From contig NZ_LWQU01000011.1 in NCBI RefSeq assembly GCF_001650635.1, positions 1 to 64,000 of the forward strand: a DNA stretch of 64,000 nucleotides. The letters run 5' to 3'. Position 1 is the first letter of the stretch. Every line of letters begins with the position of its first letter. The notes beneath the pieces were generated by a model. That model ran no database searches. It saw only the letters and a program-made list of their open reading frames with translations, and was not told where the DNA came from. Made by a program: the position numbers and the translations under genes. Positions 1-11,764 of this stretch are shown one piece after another. Source of the DNA: Magnetospirillum moscoviense (GTDB taxonomy: Bacteria; Pseudomonadota; Alphaproteobacteria; Rhodospirillales; Magnetospirillaceae).

Positions 1-2
1 TC

Positions 3-65
3 GCCGACAGCGACAGGGTCAAAAGCCTCTGCTATCAGCCCTGGGTCCAGCAGGTCATTTCGTAG
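3..65 (+). CDS. Possible C-terminal tail of a gene cut by the left edge
   Basis: From base 3 a frame of 20 sense codons ends in TAG at 63-65 and enters from outside the window. The residues (including a CYQPWVQQ stretch) are protein-like, but nothing identifies a family. The following 90 bases up to the chemotaxis receptor hold no gene I can support. The call rests only on an open frame at the edge. Confidence 0.2.
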   Translation, partial: ADSDRVKSLCYQPWVQQVIS

Positions 66-154
66 GTTCGCCGGTATTAGGCGTCGGGGTTCGGGAATTC
101 AGCAATCACCCAGAATCCACTGATCCGGCCCGACGCAGGCCAAGGGAGGCTTTC

Positions 155-2593
155 ATGGCAACCCGACAATCTTTGTTGACAGTCAAAACCAGAATTGGGG
201 GGGCTTTCTGGCTCTCATCGCCTTGCTCATGATCGTCGCCGGGTTTTCCATCTATGGCGGAATCGCCGTGACCAAGAATGTCCATACCTTTTGATTCCGT
301 CGTGGATAACGCCACCAGGATCGCAACCATTGAGCGCAATGTCGGAACCATGCGCCGCAACGTCGTCGGCTACACCTACACGGGCAAGGACAGCTACATC
401 CCTGAAGTCCGTGCGATGGTGACGGTTCTCAGGAATGAGCTTCCGCTCGCGGTCGCGGCGACATTGGACCCGACCCGCAAGGCCAATCTCGAACGCATGG
501 CGAAGCTTGTCGACGAATATTCCGCGGAATTCGAGAAAGTGACCGTGCTGCGCGAGAAGCGTGACGCGCTGGTCGAAGGGACGCTCAATCCCAAAGGGGC
601 CGAAGCACGCAAGATCCTGAGCTCCGTCATGGATGAATCCATGTCCAGGCGTGAGTTCGAACTCGCCGCCCATATCGGGGAAGTTCAGGAAGCCCTGCTG
701 CTGATGCGATTGAATGCAGTCAAGTTCCTGGCGGAACCCGATCCGGCGCTGGTCACCGAGGCAACCACGTTAAAGGATACCGCCACTTCCTCAAGCCGCA
801 AAGCCATTGCCGCAGCCAGGAGCCCGGGCGAGCGCGAAATGATCGGTAAGGTGATCGAGGCGCTTACGGCCTATGAGGCCGCGTTCCGTGAGGTCTCTGC
901 GTCGATCATGCAACGCAACGAACTCGTAACCGTCAGCATGCCTAAATTGGCCGAGGAATTCGGCAAGCTCGGCACGGCAACCCGGGAATCGCAGCAAAGC
1001 TATCTGGATAGCCTGAAGGCCGAGATCGGAGCCCTGCTATCCACCCAGCAGACCACGACGTTCGCCGTCGTGATTGCCGCCTTGGCTTTGGGCCTTGCCG
1101 GCGCCTTCCTGATCGCCCGCTCGATCGTCAATCCGGTCAACGCCATGACCGGGGTGATGGGCCAACTTGCCGCCGATAACCTGGCCGTCGATGTCCGCTT
1201 CACCGACCGTGCCGACGAAATCGGCGCCATGGCCAAGTCGGTCGATCACTTCAAAGCGCAAATGATCCGCGTCCGTCAGTTGGAAGCCGAGCAAGAGGAA
1301 CAGAAACGCCAGGCCGAGGCCGATCGCCGCGCCGCCATGCATCACATGGCCGACGCGTTCGAATCCAGCGTCGGCAAGGTGGTCGGTACGGTGACCAGCG
1401 CGGTGACCGAACTGCAGGCATCTGCCAGCCAGATGGCCGCCACCGAGACCAGCCACCAGGCCACCGCCGTGGCGGCGTCGTCGCAGCAGGCCTCGACCAA
1501 TGTCGAGACGGTGGCGTTGGCGACCGAGGAACTGGCGGCGTCCATCAACGAGATTTCGCATCAGGTCGAGCGCTCGCTGCAGGTGGCCGCCAAGGCCGAC
1601 AGCGAAGCGCGCCATACCACCGAAATGATCGAGAACCTGGCGACCGCGGTCGGCCAGATCGGTCAGATCGTGCAGCTGATCAATGCCATCGCCGGCCAGA
1701 CCAATCTGCTGGCCCTGAACGCCACCATCGAGGCCGCGCGTGCCGGCGACGCCGGCAAGGGCTTCGCGGTGGTGGCCGGCGAGGTCAAGAATCTGGCCAG
1801 CCAGACCGCCAAGGCCACCGAAGAGATCACCGCCCACATCCATGCGGTGCAGGACGGCACCCGCGAGGCGGTGACCGCCATCGACAGCATCTCGAAGGTC
1901 ATCCGCGAGGTGAACGAGATCAGCGCTACCGTGTCGGCGGCGGTGCAGGAGCAATCCGCGGCGACCGGCGAGATCGCCCGCAACGTCGAACAGGCCTCGA
2001 TCGGTACCCAGGAGGTCTCGGCCAATATCGTGGTGGTCCAGCAGGCCGCCAACGATACCGGCGGTGCCGCCGAGCAGATCCGCATGTCCGCGACCGAATT
2101 GTCGCAGCAGGCGGAATATCTGCAAGGCGAGGTCAAACGCTTCCTGGATCAGGTTCGTTCCGACAAGGATCAGATGGAGCTGATGACCTGGAAGGACGAG
2201 TATGAAACCGGTATCCCGGCGATCGATTCCGAGCACCGCGCCTACCTCAAACAGATCAACAAACTGTTCGCCGACATGATGACCGGCGACGGCGGCAAGG
2301 GAATCGTGCGCGTGCTGCCGACCCTGCTCGACGACATGAAGACCCACTTCGCCAATGAGGAGCGGGCCATGACCCGGGCCGCCTATCCGGCCCTGGCCGA
2401 CCATCAGGCCAACCATCGCCTGTTCGTCGAAAGGTTCGTCGCGCTGAAACGGGCCATCGAGGAAGGCAAGCCGGATTCGACCACCGCCTTGTTCGACTTC
2501 CTGGCCGGATGGACCCGCGAGCACTTCGCCCATGAAGACCACGACATGGCCCGGTTCTTCACCGACCATCATATCGAGGTCATGGCCGCTTAA
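155..2593 (+). CDS. Methyl-accepting chemotaxis protein with C-terminal haemerythrin domain (two frameshifts near the N-terminus)
   Basis: This is an inner-membrane chemoreceptor signalling to CheA/CheW. The start at 155 has a good ribosome site (GGAGG at 145-149). Read literally, the frame stops at 230. Adding one G to the G7 run at 197-203 and removing one T from the T4 run at 289-292 restores a continuous protein of about 812 residues whose first transmembrane helix ([13 protein letters not shown]) lies exactly between the two shifts. Then follow a helical periplasmic sensor region, a second membrane helix near bases 1045-1125, HAMP, and a methyl-accepting signalling domain with the conserved hairpin around [21 protein letters not shown]-terminal bacteriohaemerythrin domain has all usual di-iron ligands (SEH, HFANEE, HQANH, HFAHED), suggesting oxygen or redox sensing. 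The ATG at 278 would give a protein lacking the first helix. The shifts are either sequencing errors or a real lesion. Confidence 0.85.
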
Positions 2594-2608
2594 GACCGGC
2601 CAGTCCCA

Positions 2609-2644
2609 CAGGCGCCCGCCCGGGAAACCGAGCGGGCGCCTGTT

Positions 2645-2646
<2 letters not shown>
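2609..2646 (+). terminator. Rho-independent terminator after the chemoreceptor
   Basis: A perfect 11-bp stem (CAGGCGCCCGC at 2609-2619 with GCGGGCGCCTG at 2632-2642) is followed by TTTT. It lies 15 bases after the chemoreceptor stop and touches the stop of the convergent ligA, so it may also limit read-through from the other side. Confidence 0.85.
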
Positions 2647-5113
<2,467 letters not shown>

Positions 5114-5137
5114 TCAGCCGCCGGCCCTGACCAGGGG

Positions 5138-6838
5138 TCAGCCGCCCATCGCCAGACCGGGCTGGGCGGTGCCGGCCTGCTTGACGTGGTCGGTGAAATA
5201 CTTGATGCGCTTGGCGACGTCGGCGGCCGGCTGACCGAAATAATAGCCCTGGGCGTAATCGACGCCGATATCGGCCAAATTCCGCAGCATCGCCGCGTCC
5301 TCGACGCATTCGCCGATGGTGACGATCCCCAGATCGTGGCACAGGCTGGTCATCGCCTTCAGCACCGACCGGCCCTTGGGGTCGTGGGCGTCGCGCACAT
5401 AATCGTGATCGAACTTGGCGAAATCGACCGGCAGGATGCGCAGCAGGTCGAAGGCCGATCCGCCCGAGCCGAAATCGTCCAGCGAAATGCGCGTGCCCAT
5501 CTTGCGAATGCGCATCAGCAGGCGCTTGGCCTCGTCCAGATTGTAGATGTCGGTGGCATCGGTGACTTCCAGCACCAGACGGCCCAGCACCGACTTGTAC
5601 TGGTCCATCAGCTTCAGCAGCGAATGATAGAAACCGGGATTGCCCAGCGACTGGCCCGAGATGTTGACGGCGATGTTGGCCAGGCTCGACACCTCGCCCG
5701 GTTCCTTCAAGATCTTCAGCGCCTTGGTCACCGCGATCAGGTCGAACTCGCCGATCACACCGACATCGGTGGCGAACGGGATGATCTGGTTGGGGGTGAA
5801 GAAGGCGCCATTGTGCTGGATGCGGCTGAAGGCCTCGTATTGCAGCACCGCGCCGGTGCGGACGTTGACGATCGGTTGGAACAAAAAGATCAGCTTGTCG
5901 TCGCCCTTGATCATCTTGCGGAAATTGCGCACGCGGATCAGCGTGTCCTCGACCGCGACGCGGGCGCCTTCAGCCAGCGATTTCAGGGCGAAGCGGGCGC
6001 TGTCCTTGACGAAGCCGTTGACGATATAGGTCAGCGCCTTGGAGATGTCTTCGTCCGACAGCGCCGAATCTTCCATTTCCAAGGAGGCGGTGCGCATCTT
6101 GACCGAGGCGGCGCCGTTGGTCTTGCCGGCGAACTTGTCGGCCACCGCCGACACGCGCTTGTGCACCTCGGCGGCACTGGTCTTGTCGTCGTGGACCAGG
6201 CCGAACGACGAGGTCGACAGCGCCCCGGCCGAGGCACCCCTGACCGAGCATTCGTCCAAGGTGTGCTGAACGGTGGCCAGGAAGGTCTGGGCGATGGCCG
6301 GCTCGATGGCGTTGAAATTGGTCGCCGACAGGTCGAACAGGGTCAAGGTGTAGTCGGTGCCGATGCGGTTGGCCTCGTTCAGACGGGTCCGCACCATCTC
6401 GATGAACTGGGCCTTGTGATCGACGTCACCGACCACCCGGTCGGCCTCGGCGACCGCGATCGGCGGCACGCGCGACAGCACGACGTGATAGGTCTTGGGA
6501 AATTGCGGCAGGCGGATGCCGGCCATGCGCATGCGGGTGACCGTGCCGGCCGAGCCGACCAGCATCAAGGGCGTGTGATCAAGGCGGCCGGTATTCTTCA
6601 GCCGCTGCATCGATTCATCGAAACGCTTGCGGTCCTTGGGGTGGACAAGGTCGCCCAGCGGTTTGCCCATCAGGTCGTTGTCGGTCAGTCCGTACAGCGC
6701 TTCGCCGGCACCGGCCGAATAGGCGACCTGATTTTGCTCCGTGACTTCCAACAGCAGGTCGGCACCGGCAAAGGCGAACGCGATGAAGCGATCACGCTGC
6801 GCCTTCAGCTTCTCGACCATTCCGGCCTCGTCACCCAT
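5138..6838 (-). CDS. PAS-EAL domain protein (cyclic-di-GMP phosphodiesterase-like)
   Basis: Cytoplasmic protein of about 566 residues. An N-terminal PAS domain (about residues 15-125) is followed by a poorly conserved middle region and a C-terminal EAL-type domain (about 325-555). The EAL signature is altered: EAF replaces EAL, LEVTD replaces the usual LE(I/V)TE, DDFGSGGSA replaces DDFGTGYS, and ECVED replaces EGVE. The paired Asp of DDFG, the Lys of AKFD and the QGY motif remain. It could be a weak phosphodiesterase or a c-di-GMP binding protein. The start at 6838 is preferred over an upstream in-frame ATG at 6859 because GGAGG (6846-6850) lies 7 bases before it. An inverted repeat sits just upstream of that ribosome site. 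Not in an operon with ligA in any clear way (39-base gap, same strand). Confidence 0.8.
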   Translation of the reverse strand: MGDEAGMVEKLKAQRDRFIAFAFAGADLLLEVTEQNQVAYSAGAGEALYGLTDNDLMGKPLGDLVHPKDRKRFDESMQRLKNTGRLDHTPLMLVGSAGTVTRMRMAGIRLPQFPKTYHVVLSRVPPIAVAEADRVVGDVDHKAQFIEMVRTRLNEANRIGTDYTLTLFDLSATNFNAIEPAIAQTFLATVQHTLDECSVRGASAGALSTSSFGLVHDDKTSAAEVHKRVSAVADKFAGKTNGAASVKMRTASLEMEDSALSDEDISKALTYIVNGFVKDSARFALKSLAEGARVAVEDTLIRVRNFRKMIKGDDKLIFLFQPIVNVRTGAVLQYEAFSRIQHNGAFFTPNQIIPFATDVGVIGEFDLIAVTKALKILKEPGEVSSLANIAVNISGQSLGNPGFYHSLLKLMDQYKSVLGRLVLEVTDATDIYNLDEAKRLLMRIRKMGTRISLDDFGSGGSAFDLLRILPVDFAKFDHDYVRDAHDPKGRSVLKAMTSLCHDLGIVTIGECVEDAAMLRNLADIGVDYAQGYYFGQPAADVAKRIKYFTDHVKQAGTAQPGLAMGG

Positions 6839-6850
6839 GCACACCCCTCC

Positions 6851-6870
6851 ATGGCGCAAACATGCGCCAT
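6851..6870 (-). promoter_or_regulatory. Hairpin abutting the ribosome site of the PAS-EAL gene
   Basis: ATGGCGC (6851-6857) and GCGCCAT (6864-6870) form a perfect 7-bp stem with a 6-base loop in the 5' leader. The stem ends directly at the GGAGG (6846-6850) of the PAS-EAL gene. It could influence ribosome access; this is inference from position. Confidence 0.4.
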
Positions 6871-6884
6871 CCCATCCCGCTGAT

Positions 6885-6913
6885 ACATTAACGGAAGTTT
6901 AATGTGTGCGCAA
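6885..6913 (-). promoter_or_regulatory. Candidate sigma-70 promoter for the PAS-EAL gene
   Basis: On the reverse strand TTGCGC (6913-6908) and TAATGT (6890-6885) are separated by 17 bases in an AT-rich patch that stands out from the GC-rich surroundings. Transcription would start about 40 bases before the chosen ATG. An inverted repeat, CATTAA/TTAATG (6886-6904), overlaps it. Confidence 0.45.
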
Positions 6914-6969
6914 GAAGTGCGTATTTAAACGATAATTAAACGCCGACACCATCGCGGGCTGGGTGGGGA

Positions 6970-8310
6970 CTATACATTCAATAGGAGATACTCGCGCTCC
7001 CAACTAGACACCACCCGCTGATAGGCGTCCCACTCGGCTTCCTTGACCGACATGAAGGCCTCGCAGAAATCCTCGCCCAGGGCCTCGCGCACTTGGCGGG
7101 CGGCCTTCAGCTTCTCCAGGGCGTCGGGCAGGTGGCGTGGCAGCGAATGCGCCCTTGTGTAGCCCGAACCATTGATCGGCTCGCCGGGATCGACCTTGTT
7201 CTGAATGCCCAGCCAGCCGCACACCAGCGAGCCGGCGATGGCCAGATAGGGGTTGGCGTCGGCACCGGCCAGGCGGTTCTCGACCCGGCGCGAGGATTGG
7301 CCGGATTCCGGCACGCGCAGGCCGACCGTGCGGTTGTCGCGGCCCCAATGGACGTTGATGGGGGCGTCGTAATCGGGCACCAGCCGGCGATAGGAATTGA
7401 CGTTGGGGGCGAACAACAACATCGTTTGCGGCAAGTACTTGCGCAGCCCGCCGATATACCAGCGGAACAATTCGGTGTCGGCGCCGTTTTCATCGGCGAA
7501 CAGGTTGCGGCCCGACACGGCATCCACCAAATTCTGGTGGATGTGCATGGCGCTGCCCGGCTCGTTCTGCATCGGCTTGGCCATGAAGGTGGCGTACAGC
7601 CCCATGCGCAGCGCCACCTGGCGCACCGTGCGCTTGAACAGGAACACCTGATCGGCCAGGTCCAGCGCGTTGCCGTGGTCGAAATTGACCTCCATCTGGC
7701 CGTTGCCGGCCTCGTGCGACAAGGTATCGACGTCAAGGCCCAGGGTCTCCGAGAAATCGTAGAGCTGGTCGAACAGCCCCTCGAACTCGTTGATGGCATC
7801 GACGCCGTAAGCCGGCCGCCCGGTCTCGGGCCGGCCCGACCGGCCGGTCGGCGGCACCAAGGGATAGTCGCTGTCGGTATTCTGGCTGACCAGGAAGAAT
7901 TCCAGCTCGGGCGCCACCACCGGACGCCAGCCCGCGTTTTCATAAAGGGCCAGCACCCGCTTCAGCACGTGGCGCGGGCTGATCTCGACGGGACGGCCGT
8001 CGGCATAGGAGCAATCGTTGATGACGCAGGCGGTGCGTTCCTCGACCCACGGCACCCGGCGAAGCGTCGAGGCATCGGGCATCAGGTAGATGTCGCCGTT
8101 GGCGATGCCGGTGACGTCCTCTTCCGGATATTCGCCGGTCACCGTCTGCACGAAAATGCTTTCCGGCATGCGCAGGCCCCTGGACTGCGCCGCGTGAACG
8201 AACTTCTGCGCCGGGACGATCTTGCCTCGGGCGATGCCGGACATGTCGGGGACCAGACACTCCACCTCGGAGACCCCGTTGGCCTTGATCCAGTCGGCGA
8301 ACACGTTCAT
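6970..8310 (-). CDS. Glutamine synthetase family protein (gamma-glutamylpolyamine synthetase-like)
   Basis: ATP-dependent ligase of the glutamine synthetase fold, about 446 residues. It shows the N-terminal beta-grasp region (VECLVPDMSGIARGK) and the catalytic domain with the Glu-rich metal site (APELEFF, SHEAGNGQMEVNFDHG), HIHQN, and the C-terminal NPYLAIAGSL motif. The divergent N-terminus and the absence of the adenylylation tyrosine region match the PuuA/GlnA-like group that glutamylates putrescine or related amines rather than ammonia. No other polyamine catabolism gene is adjacent, so the substrate is open. An ATG at 8325 is also in frame, but GAGGG (8315-8319) four bases before the ATG at 8310 favours the shorter start. 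It is monocistronic as far as can be seen, divergent from the next gene. Confidence 0.85.
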   Translation of the reverse strand: MNVFADWIKANGVSEVECLVPDMSGIARGKIVPAQKFVHAAQSRGLRMPESIFVQTVTGEYPEEDVTGIANGDIYLMPDASTLRRVPWVEERTACVINDCSYADGRPVEISPRHVLKRVLALYENAGWRPVVAPELEFFLVSQNTDSDYPLVPPTGRSGRPETGRPAYGVDAINEFEGLFDQLYDFSETLGLDVDTLSHEAGNGQMEVNFDHGNALDLADQVFLFKRTVRQVALRMGLYATFMAKPMQNEPGSAMHIHQNLVDAVSGRNLFADENGADTELFRWYIGGLRKYLPQTMLLFAPNVNSYRRLVPDYDAPINVHWGRDNRTVGLRVPESGQSSRRVENRLAGADANPYLAIAGSLVCGWLGIQNKVDPGEPINGSGYTRAHSLPRHLPDALEKLKAARQVREALGEDFCEAFMSVKEAEWDAYQRVVSSWEREYLLLNV

Positions 8311-8512
8311 GAAGCCCTCGGTCATTGATTGTCTTGGCCACCAGTATCGTCGCTCGCGCCGACGACGAAAAGGGGGGCGCGCCTATTTTCTTCGCATCGG
8401 GCGAACCAATCGCACGACTTTTCCCATCGCCTGTTGCATTGCCAGGCCGCATGGACGAAATTAGATAAACACAGGGGAAATATCTCCCTGCCCTGCTATC
8501 TGACAGGCGAAC

Positions 8513-9103
8513 ATGGGTTTTTCGACGGTCCTTATCATCAGCCTGGCTGCCGGCGTCATCCTTGTGGTCGGCGGCGGCCTGATGATGTACATGGCCAACC
8601 TGGTCAGGTCGGCCTATGAGATCAAGGTCCAGATCAATTCCGAGGTCGAGGAACGCCTGTCAAAGATGGGCGAGGACCTGGACAAGAAGTCCAAGTGGAT
8701 CAAGCGCGACCTGCTGGAAGATATCGACCGGGTCAAGACCAACCTGTTCACCGAGAACTCCAGCAAGCTGAACGACATCACCGCGCCCCTGCTGGGCCGG
8801 ATCGAGGCGCTGGAACAGGGTTTGAAAGCCGAGCGGGCCGAATGGCAAAAGGCGGTGGAAGCCGACCGCGCCACCATCGCCGCCCTGGAAGCCCGCCTAC
8901 GCCGTGGTGGTGGCGGCGGCGAAGCGGCAGCCGCCGTTCAGGCCGCCCGCGACGCCAAGGACGCCAAAGAAGGCGAAGCGGGATCGCCCGCCCCATCGGC
9001 CGCGCCGGCACCCGGCGCCCCGCCGACAGCGGCCAAGCCCGCCGCCCCGACCAAGCCGCAAAGCGGCCAGAAGCCGGCCAGCTGGCTGCCCGAACTGGGC
9101 TAA
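8513..9103 (+). CDS. Membrane-anchored coiled-coil protein of unknown function
   Basis: 196 residues. One N-terminal membrane helix (about residues 5-26, TVLIISLAAGVILVVGGGLMMY) is followed by a charged helical, probably coiled-coil region (about 30-130, rich in Glu, Lys, Leu) and then a low-complexity Ala/Pro/Lys tail (140-185) ending in SWLPELG. I do not recognise a family. The design resembles small inner-membrane scaffold or envelope proteins with a cytoplasmic coil. Codon use looks like the neighbours, which supports it as a real gene. It stands alone between a divergent synthetase-like gene and a convergent radical SAM gene. Confidence 0.7.
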   Translation: MGFSTVLIISLAAGVILVVGGGLMMYMANLVRSAYEIKVQINSEVEERLSKMGEDLDKKSKWIKRDLLEDIDRVKTNLFTENSSKLNDITAPLLGRIEALEQGLKAERAEWQKAVEADRATIAALEARLRRGGGGGEAAAAVQAARDAKDAKEGEAGSPAPSAAPAPGAPPTAAKPAAPTKPQSGQKPASWLPELG

Positions 9104-9112
9104 GTCCCTCCC

Positions 9113-9988
9113 CTAAAGCCCCCTGATCCAGCGAGGCCGCAACCGGCCCTGGCCGGCCAGGGCCATGTCCACTTGCGCCAACAGGCGATCCTTGTCCTTG
9201 GGCAGGGTACCGGCCAGGGCCAGGGCGTTGCTGGCATGGTTCGAGCGAAAGATCACCGGAGCCGGCGGATCGAGGCGTTCGATCAAACGGCGCAGTTCGA
9301 CCAGCACGGCGCGGTCGTCCTGCCAGGCGAAGGCTTCGCCCTGACGGGCGAAGAAGTTCTTGGCCACCGATTCCTCCAGCCCCAGTTGCAGGACCGACAG
9401 GAAGGTCGGCGGAGCCAGGTTGACCAGACTGGCGGTGTCGTCGATGTGATCCTGCCAATGGGCCTGGCCGCCCAGCCCGGTGATCACCGTCGCCGACACC
9501 TTGAGGCCGGCTTCCCGCGCCCGCGCCAGCGCCGCCGCCATCTGCTTGCGCGAGCCCTTGGCGATCACCTTCAGCAGCCGGTCGTTGCCGGTCTCGATGC
9601 CCAGATAGACCTGGGTCAGCCGCTTCTCCTTCAAGGCCCGCATGTCTTCGACCGACTTGGCCAGCAGGTTGAAGGGCGTGGCATAGGCGGTGACCCGCTG
9701 CAGATTGGGCAGCCTGGCCGCCAGATGGTCGCAGATGGCCGCCAAAATCTCGGTCGGCAGGTTGTAGGCGTCGCCATCGGCCAGGAACACCCGGTGCGCC
9801 TCGGGCCAGTCGGCGGCGGCCGCATCGATGTCGGCGAACAATTCGGGCAGCGGCCGGGCGCGATAGGTCTTGCCCTTGTACATCGAGCAGAAGGCGCAAT
9901 GATTGTAGCGACACCCCAGCGTCGCCTGGATGATCAGGTTGTCGCCCTCGGATGGTGGCCGCCACAGCGGAAAATCATAGTCGATCAT
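9113..9988 (-). CDS. Radical SAM protein
   Basis: 291 residues. The cluster motif CRYNHCAFC (CxxxCxxC spacing, about residues 26-34) binds a [4Fe-4S] cluster that cleaves S-adenosylmethionine. Following stretches VFLADGDAYNLP and YLGIETGNDRLLK are the typical strand motifs of the radical SAM TIM barrel. The family resembles uncharacterised B12-independent radical SAM proteins; the substrate is unknown. Its ATG overlaps the stop of the upstream histidine kinase by four bases (ATGA, 9985-9988), so the two are co-translated. The pairing with a sensor kinase gives no clear hint of function. Confidence 0.8.
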   Translation of the reverse strand: MIDYDFPLWRPPSEGDNLIIQATLGCRYNHCAFCSMYKGKTYRARPLPELFADIDAAAADWPEAHRVFLADGDAYNLPTEILAAICDHLAARLPNLQRVTAYATPFNLLAKSVEDMRALKEKRLTQVYLGIETGNDRLLKVIAKGSRKQMAAALARAREAGLKVSATVITGLGGQAHWQDHIDDTASLVNLAPPTFLSVLQLGLEESVAKNFFARQGEAFAWQDDRAVLVELRRLIERLDPPAPVIFRSNHASNALALAGTLPKDKDRLLAQVDMALAGQGRLRPRWIRGL

Positions 9989-11655
9989 CGGGCGACTATA
10001 GACGAATCCGCGGCAGGCAACATCACCGTCACCTTCGTTCCCGTCCCGGGGCAGCTTTCGATCGACAAGGTGCCGCCATGCATGTCGACGAACTTCTGGG
10101 TCAAGGGCAGCCCCAGGCCGGTCCCCTGGAAGCGCCGCGCCAACGAGGAATCGACCTGGACGAAGGGGCGCATGGCCCGGGCGATTTCGTCCGGCGTCAT
10201 GCCGATGCCGGAATCGGCGATGCTCAAGTGCAGGAAGTCCTCGTCGCGGCGCAGCACCACCTCGACCTCGCCACCGGCGGGGGTGAACTTCAAGGCGTTC
10301 GAGGTCAGGTTCAAGATGATCTGGCGAAACCGCAAGGGATCCAACTCGACCGTTCCGATATCGTCGTGAACCGCCAGCTTCATGGTCACTTCGTGCGCCC
10401 GGGCCTTGTCGCGGACCAACCGGCAGGCCGAATGCAGAATGGTGACCGGGTTGACCGGCTCGCGGCGCAGCGCGAACTCGCCGGCCTCGATCTTGGCCAT
10501 GTCCAAGATGTCGTTGATCAACGACAAAAGGTGAGTGCCGGAATCCCAGATCGCCTCGACGTAATCGGTGTAATGGCTGTTGTCCAACGGCCCCATCACC
10601 CCCAGGCGCATGACGTCGGAAAAGCCGATGATGGCGTTCAAGGGCGTGCGCAATTCATGGCTCATATTGGCGACGAAATCGCTTTTGGCCTTGCTGGCCT
10701 GCTCGGCCTCTTCCCGGGCCCGGTCCAATTCGCGGGTGCGCTCGGCGACGCGGCGTTCCAGGCTTTCGTTGACATAACCGAGCGACTTTTCCGCCCAATG
10801 GCGCCGGGTCACGTCCTGGGCCACGCCAATGATTCCGGCCCCGTCGTCCAACAAGGCCAGGTTCCACGACAACACTGTGCCTTCGGCCGTGGTCAATTCC
10901 TGCTCGCGCACGCTATGTCCGCACCGCACGGTGGCCAACAGCGCGCCGAAATTGCCCCCGGTCATGGTCAGCACATTATTCCACGGCTGATCGACGACCA
11001 CGTCGCGGCGAACATTGAACACCCGTTCGGCCTCGCGGTTGAATTCGCGCAGCAGGCCGGCGCCGTCGATCACCACGATGACGCTGGCGGCGGCCTCGAC
11101 CAGCGAGCGGAACCGGGCCTCGCTGGCCCTGAGGATCGATTCGCGCTGCTTTCTTTCGGTGATGTCGCCGATCGAGCCGACCATGCGGGTGGCGACGCCA
11201 TTCGCCCCCCTGACCGCCAGCCCGCGAGCCTGCATCCAGCGATAGGTGCCGGCCTGGTCGCGGACGCGATATTCGCATTCGAAATGTTCGTCCAGGCCTT
11301 TGAGGTGGCGAACCAGATCGGACTGATAGCGACCGCGGTCCTCGGGATGGACGATTTCCAGCCATTCGTTCGAGGTGGTGCGAACGTTGTCCGAGCCGAA
11401 GCCCAGGATGGTCAGCAGGCGGGCCGACAGGTAAAGCTCCTTGGTGACCGGGTTCCAGTCCCACAGGCCCTCGTTGGGGCCGCGCATGGCCAGGGCGTAG
11501 CGTTCCTCGCTTTCCTGCAAGGCCGTCTTGGCCGCCTGCAGCTCAGCCCTGGCTTGTTCCAGTTGGCTGACCCGGTCGCGCAGCCGGGTGATCGCCCGGG
11601 ATGGCGCCCCGGTCGTCCGTGGCGGTTTGCCGTGGCGGGGCCCGCATTGACTCAT
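9985..11655 (-). CDS. PAS-domain sensor histidine kinase
   Basis: 556 residues, no convincing membrane helix, so probably cytoplasmic. A short N-terminal coiled coil is followed by two PAS domains (about residues 50-170 and 175-295), a linking coil, the dimerisation and phosphoacceptor box SHELRTPLNAIIGFS (His near residue 340), and the ATPase with N box (LNLTSNALKFTP), G1 (ADSGIGM) and G2 (GTGLGLPL). No receiver domain is attached and no response regulator is next to it, so the partner is elsewhere. It is the first gene of a two-gene unit with the radical SAM gene. Confidence 0.88.
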   Translation of the reverse strand: MSQCGPRHGKPPRTTGAPSRAITRLRDRVSQLEQARAELQAAKTALQESEERYALAMRGPNEGLWDWNPVTKELYLSARLLTILGFGSDNVRTTSNEWLEIVHPEDRGRYQSDLVRHLKGLDEHFECEYRVRDQAGTYRWMQARGLAVRGANGVATRMVGSIGDITERKQRESILRASEARFRSLVEAAASVIVVIDGAGLLREFNREAERVFNVRRDVVVDQPWNNVLTMTGGNFGALLATVRCGHSVREQELTTAEGTVLSWNLALLDDGAGIIGVAQDVTRRHWAEKSLGYVNESLERRVAERTRELDRAREEAEQASKAKSDFVANMSHELRTPLNAIIGFSDVMRLGVMGPLDNSHYTDYVEAIWDSGTHLLSLINDILDMAKIEAGEFALRREPVNPVTILHSACRLVRDKARAHEVTMKLAVHDDIGTVELDPLRFRQIILNLTSNALKFTPAGGEVEVVLRRDEDFLHLSIADSGIGMTPDEIARAMRPFVQVDSSLARRFQGTGLGLPLTQKFVDMHGGTLSIESCPGTGTKVTVMLPAADSSIVAR

Positions 11656-11712
11656 CCGCCGTCACCTCGCTCACCCATCCATACGCCAAGGTAAGGTCGC
11701 GAGACCCGAATT

Positions 11713-11742
11713 AAAAGCGGGGCGGAGGAATACCTCCGCCCC
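11713..11742 (-). terminator. Rho-independent terminator after cysNC
   Basis: A perfect 10-bp stem, GGGGCGGAGG (11719-11728) with CCTCCGCCCC (11733-11742), has a 4-base loop. On the reverse strand it is followed by GCTTTTAA. It lies 22 bases past the cysNC stop and before the next gene. Confidence 0.85.
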
Positions 11743-11764
11743 CTCTTTCGGTTAATAGGCGAAC

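Noticed and set aside
155-295. Programmed ribosomal frameshifting in the chemoreceptor
   Set aside because: Two opposite shifts within 100 bases at plain homopolymers, without a slippery heptamer or stimulatory structure; sequencing error or mutation is simpler.
1037-2572. A 511-codon reverse frame opposite the chemoreceptor
   Set aside because: Composition is His/Gly/Leu repeats mirroring the coiled-coil codons of the receptor; no ribosome site or homology.
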